From the NCBI GenBank assembly GCA_002298995.1, contig DBMO01000032.1, positions 102,381 through 166,380 of the forward strand: a stretch of DNA of 64,000 nt. The letters are read 5' to 3'. This stretch comes from Desulfarculales bacterium UBA696 (lineage in GTDB: Bacteria; Desulfobacterota; Syntrophobacteria; Syntrophobacterales; Syntrophobacteraceae). Shown one piece after another: positions 25,513 to 34,459 of this stretch. How positions within the stretch are numbered: position 1 is the first letter of the stretch; every line of letters starts with the position of its first letter. Under the pieces are notes generated by a model. That model was not told where the DNA came from. It worked only from the letters and a program-made list of their open reading frames with translations, and searched no databases. The translations under genes and the position numbers were made by a program.

Positions 25513-26346
25513 CTATTTGGGCGGTAGGGGCTCGTAACCCGGTAATTGAATGCTCCCGGATTCGGAACTCAGAGGCGCGGAGGGATTTCTTGCCGCCCCG
25601 GCATCGCTTTTCAGGTCGTCCACCTGAGATCCTCTTCCCACTACTTCAATAATATTGGGGCCTTTGTAGATAATGCGCTGGCCCAGAATATCCTTTACCC
25701 TGCCAAGGTCGATGTTGAGTTTGACAAAAGCGTTTCCGCTGTCGTCCCAACCCCAGCCTCTTTGAGGATGATCGATATCAACGTTTGGAATATACGCGCC
25801 GTATACGGCGGCACACACCTGGGATTTATTGGAATCCTTGGCCAGGACGAAATTTTCAACTTCGGTGTAGCTTGATATTTTTTGTCCGACGATGACGTTG
25901 GCGAGTTCGTCGTATGCATTCACGAGCGCCGCCCTCAGCGCCATCAGATGCCCTCTGTATTCGGGGCTCATCGTCCCAAAGCCCACTGCGTTCACCCTGA
26001 CGTTTTTATACCTGATCCTCTCACCTAGTATGTTCTTGACGTCTCCAAGGTCAATATGGCCGATACAGATGCATATATCCTTGTTCTTGTCATATATGAT
26101 CCGGTCTTCGACAACGCCTTTGATTACCGCGGCGCTTTTTTCCTTGATTGCATAATTGGCGTCCTGGGTCAGGCCGAACTGACCTTCACTCTTGACCTTA
26201 TAGCCGATCATTGATTCCACGATATTTCGCCGCAGATCCTGTTTGGCCATTTTCTCCGACATAAGCTGAAGGTTGCCGGCAAAGCAGGAAGCGGAAAAGC
26301 CTATCACTAACAATACGGCTACGCCGAGATATAGTTTCAGTTTCAT
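25513..26346 (-). CDS. Exported LPP20-like protein
   Basis: A 277-residue protein with a cleavable signal peptide (about 1-23, ending CFAG). It holds two related halves, each with an (I)DLG(D/R)VK(N/D)ILG(E/Q)RI(R/I)YK segment (near residues 98 and 215). The middle (SPEYRGHLMALRAALVNAYD) resembles LPP20/FlgT-type proteins that process or assemble envelope structures. GAGGGG precedes ATG 26346. It is the last gene of the six-gene exported-protein cluster. The function is unknown. Confidence 0.55.
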   Translation of the reverse strand: MKLKLYLGVAVLLVIGFSASCFAGNLQLMSEKMAKQDLRRNIVESMIGYKVKSEGQFGLTQDANYAIKEKSAAVIKGVVEDRIIYDKNKDICICIGHIDLGDVKNILGERIRYKNVRVNAVGFGTMSPEYRGHLMALRAALVNAYDELANVIVGQKISSYTEVENFVLAKDSNKSQVCAAVYGAYIPNVDIDHPQRGWGWDDSGNAFVKLNIDLGRVKDILGQRIIYKGPNIIEVVGRGSQVDDLKSDAGAARNPSAPLSSESGSIQLPGYEPLPPK

Positions 26347-26394
26347 TTATACCCCTCAACAATGGTGGAAAAGGTTTCAAAACGACCTATGGTA

Positions 26395-26511
26395 ATCTTT
26401 GGAATTGCCCCGAAGTCAAAATCTCGATCCTTCAAGTTCGTAAAATCCAATTCCGTAAATTCCTTGAACCCGAATCCCTTAAATTCATGGTGAGAACCGA
26501 GGAATTTAAGG
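26395..26511. repeat. AAATTCC-rich degenerate repeat region with 10-bp inverted repeat
   Basis: Words such as AAATTCC, AATTCC and AATCCC recur about every 10-12 bases. A perfect inverted repeat pairs CCTTAAATTC (26477-26486) with GAATTTAAGG (26502-26511), the latter overlapping the end of the next gene. Similar composition recurs at 31426-31580. Confidence 0.4.
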
Positions 26512-27093
26512 CATGCCAAACAATTTCTTCCACCAGCTCTTCTGCTCCGGTTCAGGGGCCGCGGGCGGCTGCACGGCCAACGGAGCACTCTCCGGGGCGG
26601 GAATATTCTGAACCGGTTCCCTGGAGCTGAGTCCTCCTCCGGGCATATCGATATTTCTAAACTCGACCCGGTCCTGGATAACTACTCCGCCTTTCATTTC
26701 GATATCCCGGTACTCGACACCGGGGACCCGCATCGACTGCTTCGATACGTAAGGCTCATTGCCCGCCGGGTTGGCGCGCACCCTTACCTGCCTTCCGGGG
26801 CCGCGCTGGTCCTGATCTATAACGCGGACATCGTTTATCTGGATCTGGACCTTGTCCTTGTCCCTGGGATCGGCCTTCACGCGGGCTTCGAATTCAATTA
26901 TCCCGCTTTTGGGGAGTTGGCCTTCCTGCTTCAGTTTCTCATATATTTCCTGCTTGACGATATTTTGTTTGGACTTCCATTCTTCCATCAACGCCCGGTT
27001 GCCCCCCGGCGTGTTTGCCTGCTGGGCAAGACAGAGGCTGTACGCGCCCAGCAGAACACAAGCGAAAATGACTCCCAAAGCAAAATGCCTCAT
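26506..27093 (-). CDS. Exported protein of unknown function
   Basis: A 195-residue protein with a signal peptide (1-23, ending CLAQ). A predicted helical N-terminal part (WKSKQNIVKQEIYEKLKQEG) precedes a beta-rich middle (65-140) and a Pro/Ala-rich stretch ending in KSWWKKLFG. I do not recognise a family. It lies between the LPP20-like gene and the TPR lipoprotein gene on the same strand, so it probably belongs to the same envelope system. The stop region overlaps an inverted repeat. Confidence 0.6.
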   Translation of the reverse strand: MRHFALGVIFACVLLGAYSLCLAQQANTPGGNRALMEEWKSKQNIVKQEIYEKLKQEGQLPKSGIIEFEARVKADPRDKDKVQIQINDVRVIDQDQRGPGRQVRVRANPAGNEPYVSKQSMRVPGVEYRDIEMKGGVVIQDRVEFRNIDMPGGGLSSREPVQNIPAPESAPLAVQPPAAPEPEQKSWWKKLFGMP

Positions 27094-27130
27094 CGTTTAT
27101 CCTGAAATAGAGTTTCGTATTCAGATAAGC

Positions 27131-27160
27131 CTTAACGGCCCGGCGGACCGGGCCGTTAAG
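27131..27160 (-). terminator. Perfect hairpin after the TPR lipoprotein gene
   Basis: A 13-bp GC-rich stem (27131-27143 with 27148-27160) closes a 4-base loop in the 88-base gap behind the TPR gene. No clear T-tract follows on the minus strand, so it may be a processing or attenuation signal rather than a full terminator. Confidence 0.45.
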
Positions 27161-27181
27161 CTCACATTTTGTTGATAAATT

Positions 27182-27820
27182 CTACCAGTCCTCGATTGCC
27201 TTGCCGCCGCCTTTAAATGACTTCTCGGTGCGCGGCGGTCTTCTTTCTTCGCGATGCCTGCCGCATCTTTCTTCGGCTTTCTCGATGCCCTCTCTGGCCT
27301 CAATATAGGTGGGGTCGAGGCGAAGGGCTTCTTTGAAATTGTCGATAGCCTTCCTGCATTCCTTTTCGGCAAGCTCGACGCGCCCGAGGGCATAATAGAC
27401 CTGAGGCGCCCTGCTCCCAAGGTCCCTGGCGGTTTCAAGTTGTGGTTCCGCCTCTTTGTATCGCTTCAACTCGAAGAGCAGCAGCCCGTATACTTCCCTT
27501 GCCGGCAGGTAGCGAGAATCGTAGCGAAGAGCATCTTCGTAAGACCTGAGAGCAGCGTCAAGCTGGCCCAATTTCTCATAGCACTGGCCACGCCAGAAAT
27601 GAGCTTCCACAAAGTCAGGCCTCAAACGGATTGCTTTTTCGAAATCCTCATGCGCCTCTCTGATTTCGCCTTTCTTGAAATCCTCGATACCATCCCTGAA
27701 GTAATAATCGGGTCCCTTGACCTCCTCGCGCTCATATTTTTCGTGATACTCCGGAGTAACGCAAGCGCAAAGGATTAGCCCCATTATCATGCAACCGAGA
27801 ATACATAAGACAGCCCTCAT
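27182..27820 (-). CDS. TPR-repeat lipoprotein
   Basis: A 212-residue lipoprotein. The signal peptide ends in a LCAC lipobox (Cys20), then four TPR-like helical pairs run over residues 45-190 (for example FRDGIEDFKKGEIREAHED and AYEDALRYD-like turns). The C-terminus is rich in Arg, Glu and Lys. TPR lipoproteins act as scaffolds for envelope assemblies. The start has GGAGGAGGGA upstream. It sits 27 bases behind the CsgG-like gene and is probably cotranscribed with it. Confidence 0.75.
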   Translation of the reverse strand: MRAVLCILGCMIMGLILCACVTPEYHEKYEREEVKGPDYYFRDGIEDFKKGEIREAHEDFEKAIRLRPDFVEAHFWRGQCYEKLGQLDAALRSYEDALRYDSRYLPAREVYGLLLFELKRYKEAEPQLETARDLGSRAPQVYYALGRVELAEKECRKAIDNFKEALRLDPTYIEAREGIEKAEERCGRHREERRPPRTEKSFKGGGKAIEDW

Positions 27821-27847
27821 ACAATCCCTCCTCCTCTAAAGGTGCGT

Positions 27848-28636
27848 TTATTTGTACTTCATGTCTAAATCCGACACAGCCATTTGAACCAGCCTCTGGG
27901 CCAGCATGTCAAGGGTCTGTACATTTTGCTGCCCCTGCGATACTCCCAGGAAGGAACTGGATTTGGCGCCAATTTGCATCTTATCCTCAAAATACCCGCT
28001 TGCTTTCTGTTCCGTCGTGTTCGCATCCATAACTTTGTAGCGCAATCCAATGATCCAGACGGCGGCGGCTTCGCCGGAGCTTACGGAAGACGCGCCGACG
28101 CTGGTTGCATATCCAGCGTTGCCGCCGATGAGCGCACCGGCTATAGCGCCAATTGGTGCGCCGGAAAAGCTTTGCTGAGCGGCTGCCGCCGGTTCGGCTT
28201 TAAGAATGTCGAACTTGAGGAACCATTTGGTCGATTTGAATTTGCCCTTTTGAAATTTCTTCATGGCCTGCGGGTCGCCCATGCCAAAAGCGAGCTGTAT
28301 TTCGTTAAGCATTGGGCCGAGTTGACCGCGCTCGAGTACCTGGAAGCCCGCTTTTTCCAATTCGATTTCGGCAAAATCGGCGATGTTATTGGAGGTGATT
28401 TTCTGAGTGAATGTAGCGTTGGCGCTCTTGATTTCGCCGGGCAGCACGATGACCAGCGGCCCCGGTGTTCCTGCGTTGGCGTAAGCAATCGGCTTGTACA
28501 TGGCCTGATCCGCCTGCTGGTTTGCCAGCCCGCTGGCGCTTTGCGGACCGCCCATTCCACCTCCGGGAGTCGCACACCCGGAAATTAGTAAACCGAGAAC
28601 CAATAAACAAGCCATTGCTACCGATCTTCGCCTCAT
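27848..28636 (-). CDS. CsgG-like lipoprotein
   Basis: A 262-residue lipoprotein with lipobox ISGC and then a CsgG-type core: an NIADFAEIELEKAGFQVLERGQ segment matches the helix-strand pattern of curli secretion channel CsgG and its relatives. A Gly/Ala-rich stretch (GAIAGALIGGNAG, about 165-180) is hydrophobic and could insert in or associate with the outer membrane. ATG 28636 is favoured over ATG 28642 because GGAG is only one base from the latter. No csgA/B-type amyloid genes are seen, so the transported cargo, if any, is unknown. Confidence 0.6.
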   Translation of the reverse strand: MRRRSVAMACLLVLGLLISGCATPGGGMGGPQSASGLANQQADQAMYKPIAYANAGTPGPLVIVLPGEIKSANATFTQKITSNNIADFAEIELEKAGFQVLERGQLGPMLNEIQLAFGMGDPQAMKKFQKGKFKSTKWFLKFDILKAEPAAAAQQSFSGAPIGAIAGALIGGNAGYATSVGASSVSSGEAAAVWIIGLRYKVMDANTTEQKASGYFEDKMQIGAKSSSFLGVSQGQQNVQTLDMLAQRLVQMAVSDLDMKYK

Positions 28637-28800
28637 ACACATTCTCCTTTTTTATGATTGCATCTGACTCACTAATAACAACTAACCACCACCGAATTGC
28701 CCTAGGTGATATTGAAACCGTATGACGAGAAAAATCACGGAACGCGAGTCTCCCTTGGCTGACGGAAACTCCTGAACCCATCTGTAACGGGTGAATCCAG

Positions 28801-30249
28801 TTAAAAGTCTTTCGTTATGGTTTTCCCCGTATCAGAGCCTTGCACACCGCCCACATCCGTGACGGGCACCAATGGCTGCGGCTTCATTTGGTCAACTTTT
28901 TTCTGGGTATCCTGGGTAAGTACAACTTCTTTGAGTCTGAGAGGAGAAGCCTCGGCAAGGGATGCCGGTGGCATTTCTTCCATACGGGATATCAGGGCTT
29001 CCTGGGTCACGTTCGGGGCCAGGTAGCTTATTCGTACAACATTGCCCTGTGCCGAGGCCAGCTTGAAACAATTCATGCCGAGCTTGCTGTTCAACGGTTT
29101 TACAATCCCGCTATTTACAAATTGATTGAAGTTGCTCCTCTTGCCGCTAAACTGGACTTCGTAGACCGATACTCCGGATTCGTCAAAGCTCCTGAATTCG
29201 ACATTTATAACAGACCTCAAGCCGATAAATTCCTTTTTGAACATCTCGCCCACATCGTAGCTCGGCAGCCCCACGACATTGAGCTGATAGGCCTGAACCG
29301 CCTGCTGCAGGTGCTCTTCAAAGAATTCCTTCGAAAATTCGGAGCCGATCATATTGCCTATATCTTTGATGGCGACGTCCTCGTCAGGCCAACTTTGCTT
29401 TTGAGGTACCTTGTTATTGAAGTAGATCTCTTCGCCGGTGTTGTTATCGATGCACTTTACACTCCATGAGGTGAGCACGTATTTTTTGACCGTCAGGCCG
29501 GAGGCTGCGAGCTTGGCCGAAAGCGTCTTGAATTTTGCTTCACCCAGAATGCTGAAATCGGACATCTTTACCTGTGAGGCCGAAACGGCGACGTTATCCT
29601 GGCCGGCCCTCGCACTCCGGTCGGCAAGTTCGCCCTTGAGCTTCTCCGCGGTCTCCTCGGACCATACCCGGTATCCGAATTGCTTGATTTTTTCCTTAAG
29701 GATATTCTCGGCAACCGGTGAGCGGATAGCCTGGGCATCAGAGCTTCTGTCGGCGTCGCGGATCACGATGGCAACCGATATCCTCGGATCGCCATGTTCC
29801 CGGAGCAGGCTCACCCTCTCGGATTTGGACATCTGCTCGAGGGCCTCCTGCACCTGGCCCACATATACTTCGGCCTTAAGCAGCATATGTCCGAGTCCGT
29901 CCTTGCCAACCCAGGGAGGACTTTCCTTTACGATCTGCTTTATCAAACCCTTGCTTCGGGTGAGGACCTTATCCCTGATCAACTGGTAGTTTTCGGTAAG
30001 TGTCGAACTCTCCACGTAGCAGCCGACGGCTTTTTCTATCACCTGGCGCTTAGCGTCTTCCCTTAGGTCATCGACCATCAGGCCCTTGTCCCTGGCATAT
30101 TTTTCCGAATTCGAATCGACCAGGCCTTCGGCGGATACAACTATTGTTTGGGAACTGTCGGCAAAGCATGTTCCAAAACCCAAACCAAAACCGCTCAGAA
30201 GTATCAAAGCCGCTAAAACCCCGCTGGTCTTCCGCATCTTTCTTTGCAT
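28801..30249 (-). CDS. Exported FlgT-like / LPP20-like protein
   Basis: A 482-residue protein with a signal peptide (1-31). The first mature domain (IVVSAEG, then DDLREDAKRQVIEKAVGCYVESST) matches the pattern of the FlgT N-terminal domain. FlgT is a periplasmic and outer-membrane-associated flagellar protein of Vibrio. The middle domain (ISVAIVIRDAD, then a region ending in a WSVKCID strand) resembles the CsgG/TolB-N-like fold of the second FlgT domain. No flagellar genes are nearby, so a flagellar role is not supported. ATG 30249 has GGAGG at seven bases. Confidence 0.55.
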   Translation of the reverse strand: MQRKMRKTSGVLAALILLSGFGLGFGTCFADSSQTIVVSAEGLVDSNSEKYARDKGLMVDDLREDAKRQVIEKAVGCYVESSTLTENYQLIRDKVLTRSKGLIKQIVKESPPWVGKDGLGHMLLKAEVYVGQVQEALEQMSKSERVSLLREHGDPRISVAIVIRDADRSSDAQAIRSPVAENILKEKIKQFGYRVWSEETAEKLKGELADRSARAGQDNVAVSASQVKMSDFSILGEAKFKTLSAKLAASGLTVKKYVLTSWSVKCIDNNTGEEIYFNNKVPQKQSWPDEDVAIKDIGNMIGSEFSKEFFEEHLQQAVQAYQLNVVGLPSYDVGEMFKKEFIGLRSVINVEFRSFDESGVSVYEVQFSGKRSNFNQFVNSGIVKPLNSKLGMNCFKLASAQGNVVRISYLAPNVTQEALISRMEEMPPASLAEASPLRLKEVVLTQDTQKKVDQMKPQPLVPVTDVGGVQGSDTGKTITKDF

Positions 30250-30302
30250 CGTGCATCCTCCGGAAACCAATTTAATTAAAACTGGTCCCATGCCGGGACC
30301 CC

Positions 30303-30950
30303 TTATTTGCTACCGCCCCTTCGACAGAAGTCATGGTAGAGTTTGGCCACGATCTCATCTGCCTGCTCCTCTACCAATATCTGCGCGACGCGGATGGTAT
30401 CCGCACCCGCAAAGGACTCACTCCTGGCAGTGGTGCCCGAAATGGTTCGCCCCGATGAACTGGTCAGAGTAAAAGACATATCCACGTATACTTCATTTAC
30501 ATTGATGATGGGGTTTTTGTGGGCGCGGGAGTCGATTACTCCGCGAATGATGAAATTTGCACTGAGCTTGCGCGCGGCTGAAAGTGCGGCATCCGGGTCG
30601 TTATTCATGTATGCCTTGATCTCGGCATCGGCGATCTGCCTGGTTATGTCCTGCTGATTATAGGTGCGAAGGCCGAGTTCTCTCAGCCTTTGGTTGATTG
30701 TTTCGAAAAGAGTGCTGTACTTGGACTGACTGACCGTGAATTTGCCTCCCGAGTGACGCTCCGCGATCATCACGGCGATCTTCTGGTCCTTGAGGGAATC
30801 CTTGCATGATACATCCAGGAGCTGGCCGATTTTCTGTGCCTTTGCCGCCTTTTCCCTCGCGCTCTGCCGTTCATCGTCCGAAAAAGAAAAGCCGTATGCG
30901 GCGGAACCAAGCAGGTAAAAGCAGATAAGAAACAGCAAAGACTTCTTCAT
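30303..30950 (-). CDS. Exported CsgG/LpoB-like protein
   Basis: A 215-residue protein with a signal peptide (1-20, ending AYGF). The core, KIAVMIAERHSGGKFTVSQ followed by LRELGLRTYNQQD and FIIRGVID, matches the alpha/beta layout of the CsgG/LpoB group. It is the first gene of the exported-protein cluster. ATG 30950 is chosen for its GGGAGAT site; an upstream start would add 35 residues ahead of the signal peptide. The function is unknown. Confidence 0.6.
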   Translation of the reverse strand: MKKSLLFLICFYLLGSAAYGFSFSDDERQSAREKAAKAQKIGQLLDVSCKDSLKDQKIAVMIAERHSGGKFTVSQSKYSTLFETINQRLRELGLRTYNQQDITRQIADAEIKAYMNNDPDAALSAARKLSANFIIRGVIDSRAHKNPIINVNEVYVDMSFTLTSSSGRTISGTTARSESFAGADTIRVAQILVEEQADEIVAKLYHDFCRRGGSK

Positions 30951-31425
30951 TATCTCCCTCCAGATAAGGTGCGAAAATTTGGGCTTTGCCAACTGAGCGT
31001 GAGAAATTATCCTGGATAGTCGGGATTCGACAAAAATCTCGACCAATGTTCTCATAGATCGGCAAAGTTAGCCTGTTCAAGAAATAATTCTGCTAATTCC
31101 ACGAAAAAAAAATGCGATGAGCATGGGCCGCGGGTACGGGAGTGAAGAGCCAAAAGAAAATCTTGCCTGGTTGACCTTTTCGCTTCCGGGATTGAAGCAG
31201 TCTTCATAATGGCCCATAACGTCCGGTCTGCAGCCGGAGAGGATCTGTTAAGAGCAGGTAAATATCGAGCATGTGCCGGTCAACTGCCGGTCGCTCCCAA
31301 AAATATTCCTTATTCTTCGGTGGATTGAAGCTACTTTAGCACGGAATGTGAAATCGAGATAGATTCATTAACACGGCTTGCTCTCGAAGTTAAGAAAAGT
31401 TTTAAGAGGGTGAAACGGTGTTGGA

Positions 31426-31580
31426 GTTCAAGGGGTTTAAGGGTTGATAAATTGAGGAATTCCGGGAGTAGAATCCGACACAGCAGTCGGCAAGGGCCAA
31501 TGCCTTGTCACTTCGATTCCTCACTTTTCGAATTCCTTAAATTCCCAGATTTCTAAATCCCCCAATCTCCCCTAAATTCC
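31426..31580. repeat. Imperfect inverted repeat of AAATTCC/GGAATTT words in a 720-base gap
   Basis: The left arm (about 31426-31467) carries words like TTCAAGG, TTTAAGGG and GAGGAATTCC. The right arm (about 31515-31580) carries their complements, such as GAATTCCTTAAATTCC and CTAAATTCC. The remaining parts of 30951-31671 show no gene, tRNA or clear promoter. Confidence 0.35.
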
Positions 31581-31671
31581 TTGCCCTGAATGGTCCCCTA
31601 TGAAATAATCCCGTTAACTCCATAACTGTTACTTTCCGGTCACACTCGTTTAACCAACCTTCGGGGATCGT

Positions 31672-33279
31672 ATGGCAAAGCTGATCATCAATGGTTTTGG
31701 CGGTACTCGTGAAATAGTGCTCGAGAAAAGCAATTCGGTGGGACGGCTTACAGGCAATAGCATTCAAATCCTGGATGCGCTCGTTTCGAAAAATCACTGC
31801 ATAATCTTCGCCGACGAACAGGGTTGCTTTAAGGTCAAAGACCTTGGCAGCCGCAACGGCACCTTTGTTAATAAACAAGGAGTCACAGACGAGGTTTCGC
31901 TTGAAAACGGCGATGAAATCCTCATCGGAATGACATCGTGCATTTTTGTGATGGATAAACCGGAAAATATCATGGCCGTTGAAGATGACAGGAGTGAGAT
32001 CCTGGTCTTCGACCAAATTTATCCAGGGGCTGTGCGAAACGACCGGTTTCTTCCGGAAAAGGAGATCAGGGACGAAAAACATCTTCGCGCGGACTACGAA
32101 AAGCTTCGGGTTGCGGTCGAACTACAGCGCGACCTCGGGCTGGAACTGGAGCTAGACCGTATCTACAACCGCATACTTGCTCGAACCTTCGAATTTCTCG
32201 AATGCGATCAGGCAGTGATCCTCATGGCGGATGAGAACGGAAGCATGGAGCTTCAGGCCTACAAGACCCGGACCAAGAAAGACAAGCTGGTAATATCATC
32301 GACGATAATCAAGCGCGTGCAGGGGGACAAGGTAGGCATTATAAGCGCTGACGCCCTGGCGGACGAGCGTTTCCAGGAGGCGCTTTCGATTGTCAGCCAA
32401 AAGGTGAGGTCCTCAATGGCGGTTCCCATCATGCACGATGAAGAACTGCTCGGGATCATGATTATCGAATCCTCCGCGGCGGTAATGGCATACGGCGAAA
32501 AGGACCTCCTACTTTTCACGAATATTGCCCACCAGACCGCAAACCTTATCAAGATGGCCGAAATGGCCAAGAAAATAAAAGCCGAAGCCGTAACGCGCGA
32601 ACGCTTCCAGCGGCTGCTCTCGCCGGATCTTGCCGAACTTGTCGTCTCGGGCCAGCTCAAGGTGGAAAAGGGTGGCGAAGCCCGCACCGCCACTGTTCTT
32701 TTTGCGGATATACGAGGGTTTACCTCGATGTGCGAGGACATGAAAGCCGGCGAAGTCCTCAATTTTCTCAACGAATATTTCGAGATCATGGTTGAGATCG
32801 CGTTCAAATATGAAGGCACCGTGGATAAATTTGTCGGTGACATGATCATGGTCGTCTGGGGAGCGCCGGTGAGCCACATCGACGACCCCGTTCGCGCCGT
32901 AAAGGCTGCCCTCGAGATGCAGAGGGCCCTTGAAACCTACAACCAGACCTGCAAGCCGGAAATCCACATCGGAATCGGCGTAAATACGGACGAACTCGTT
33001 GCCGGCTATATCGGATCAAGCCGCACGATGAGCTATTCCGTTATAGGCGATTCGGTGAACACTGCCGCCAGGCTTTGCTCTTCCGCCGGACCCGGCCAGA
33101 TTCTCATATCACAGAATACCTACAAATTCGTTCAGCACCACTTCGAAATAGCCGAATACAACCCCATCAGAGTCAAAGGAAAATCTAAGCCGGTAAACGT
33201 CTACGGAGTAGTCCGGGAAAAATGTGGAACGGATATCCCGGAGATGAAGGCAACAAGCGTGGAAACTCCCGAGCAATGA
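31672..33279 (+). CDS. FHA-GAF class III adenylate/guanylate cyclase
   Basis: A 535-residue cytoplasmic enzyme that should form cAMP (or cGMP) from the triphosphate. An FHA domain (about 1-90; GR, SKNH, GSRNGTFVNK), a coiled stretch and a GAF domain (about 155-300) precede the catalytic domain (about 335-520). The metal-binding Asp of FADIRGF and of VGDMIM, the DKFVGD lysine typical of adenylate cyclases and the VNTAAR transition-state Asn/Arg are all present, so it looks active. The FHA domain allows control by local Ser/Thr kinases. cNMP-binding domains are encoded at 8300, 15050 and 22819. Confidence 0.92.
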   Translation: MAKLIINGFGGTREIVLEKSNSVGRLTGNSIQILDALVSKNHCIIFADEQGCFKVKDLGSRNGTFVNKQGVTDEVSLENGDEILIGMTSCIFVMDKPENIMAVEDDRSEILVFDQIYPGAVRNDRFLPEKEIRDEKHLRADYEKLRVAVELQRDLGLELELDRIYNRILARTFEFLECDQAVILMADENGSMELQAYKTRTKKDKLVISSTIIKRVQGDKVGIISADALADERFQEALSIVSQKVRSSMAVPIMHDEELLGIMIIESSAAVMAYGEKDLLLFTNIAHQTANLIKMAEMAKKIKAEAVTRERFQRLLSPDLAELVVSGQLKVEKGGEARTATVLFADIRGFTSMCEDMKAGEVLNFLNEYFEIMVEIAFKYEGTVDKFVGDMIMVVWGAPVSHIDDPVRAVKAALEMQRALETYNQTCKPEIHIGIGVNTDELVAGYIGSSRTMSYSVIGDSVNTAARLCSSAGPGQILISQNTYKFVQHHFEIAEYNPIRVKGKSKPVNVYGVVREKCGTDIPEMKATSVETPEQ

Positions 33280-33316
33280 GATAACTGCCGCCTGTCTGGG
33301 CAGAGTAAGGCACTGT

Positions 33317-33904
33317 ATGAGCATGGTTGTTAATCCCAAAGAAGCTCTTCAACTAGTCTTCACACTCGTGTGGTTTGTTGGTGCAGCAAGCTGGCTTATT
33401 TTAGTGGCTGAATTTTTAGGCGTCTTTTTGCTCCAGCGCTGGGCATTCAGGTTCGGCCCCAGAGCAATAACCAGAGAGGAAGAAGAGCCTTGCCCGCTTG
33501 CTCTTGGAGTCATGGGAGAAGGCCAGACTGAAAATCTGAAATATAGAGTCCTCGAAGAGAACCAATGCCTATTCAGGCGCAAGTACAAGCTATTCGAAGT
33601 TCGCTTTAACACCCCTCTTGAGATTAAGGGCAGCATATCCTGGAAGGAAGGAAAACTCATTACGGTTGGTCGTTATCCTTTCGGAGCAATGATATTTTCT
33701 TTTTGTTTTCTGGTTGGTTGGACCGCTGGTTCAGTCGTTGCGACTACAAAAGGGGAAGTTCATGGAATCCCTTTTCTCTTGATAGGATGGGCTGCCGTTG
33801 GGGGTATGCTCATCTTCTCCAGATGGATTGAAATGAAAAGATTCCGAGAGTATGCAGCGGAGATGAAGAGCGCTCTTGGGGGCAATCCGGACGGAATTCG
33901 GTAG
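33317..33904 (+). CDS. Membrane protein of unknown function
   Basis: A 195-residue protein with one N-terminal membrane span (about 15-38), a soluble beta-rich part (55-120) and two further spans (about 122-140 and 148-165). It ends in a charged tail. TAAGG precedes ATG 33317. I do not recognise a family. It lies 37 bases after the cyclase gene and could share its transcript, although its base composition is more A/T-rich. Confidence 0.6.
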   Translation: MSMVVNPKEALQLVFTLVWFVGAASWLILVAEFLGVFLLQRWAFRFGPRAITREEEEPCPLALGVMGEGQTENLKYRVLEENQCLFRRKYKLFEVRFNTPLEIKGSISWKEGKLITVGRYPFGAMIFSFCFLVGWTAGSVVATTKGEVHGIPFLLIGWAAVGGMLIFSRWIEMKRFREYAAEMKSALGGNPDGIR

Positions 33905-33914
33905 CTTGTCTGTT

Positions 33915-34190
33915 CTATCTATTGTTTATGTACATCATTATTAGGAAGCAAACCACAAACAAGATAAATGTTATAAATTCCGAGCACGACATGAGATTGT
34001 GCGAGTCGTCGGTTTCATTGACATCGTTACCATTGAAAGCCCTCTTTATTAGCCGAAGTACAAAGTAGACTCCGATTACCGGTAGCCAAATGAACTCTCT
34101 GGCGGCGAATCTGAGCGGAGCGTCTTTTCCGTATAAAAGGACGAAAATCAGCAGGCCAACCAAGATAGCATTGAGGTGTTTTCTCGTCAT
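33915..34190 (-). CDS. Small membrane protein of unknown function
   Basis: About 91 residues with two or three hydrophobic helices (residues 5-20, 30-50 and 70-88) and a polar middle loop (NGNDVNETDDSHN). ATG 34190 is chosen; a TTG at 34202 would add four residues. Neither has a strong ribosome binding site, so reality as a gene is moderate. It is convergent with the preceding gene. Confidence 0.45.
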   Translation of the reverse strand: MTRKHLNAILVGLLIFVLLYGKDAPLRFAAREFIWLPVIGVYFVLRLIKRAFNGNDVNETDDSHNLMSCSEFITFILFVVCFLIMMYINNR

Positions 34191-34410
34191 TTCTGATACC
34201 AAATTCTACTTTTCCAAGGGCGAAGAGGGAGGAAGATAAGCCACGATTGGATTATGTAAGCGATTTGTATAATTTCCTCAACAACGAATATTGTTTCCAT
34301 TCTTAATCTCGGAGAATTTTACTGTAAAATTCCGACGATCAAGGGAGGGGGCTGGCGATGTCCAAAATAGGGGTGTCAAAAAAAGTCGCCACACGGCTGG
34401 GTGGGCACAT

Positions 34411-34447
34411 GAAAAAAGGCCCCGTCGGATATTCTCCAACGGGGCCT
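34411..34447 (-). terminator. Intrinsic terminator of the tRNA-Ser genes
   Basis: A 12-bp stem with one mismatch (34417-34428 with 34436-34447) is followed, on the minus strand, by a run of six T. It lies 13 bases behind the 3' end of tRNA-Ser(GCU). Confidence 0.8.
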
Positions 34448-34459
34448 AACTTGTTGATT

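Noticed and set aside
28801..30249. Assigning the FlgT-like protein to flagellar assembly
   Set aside because: No flagellar gene is present in the window; only fold-level similarity to FlgT is visible.
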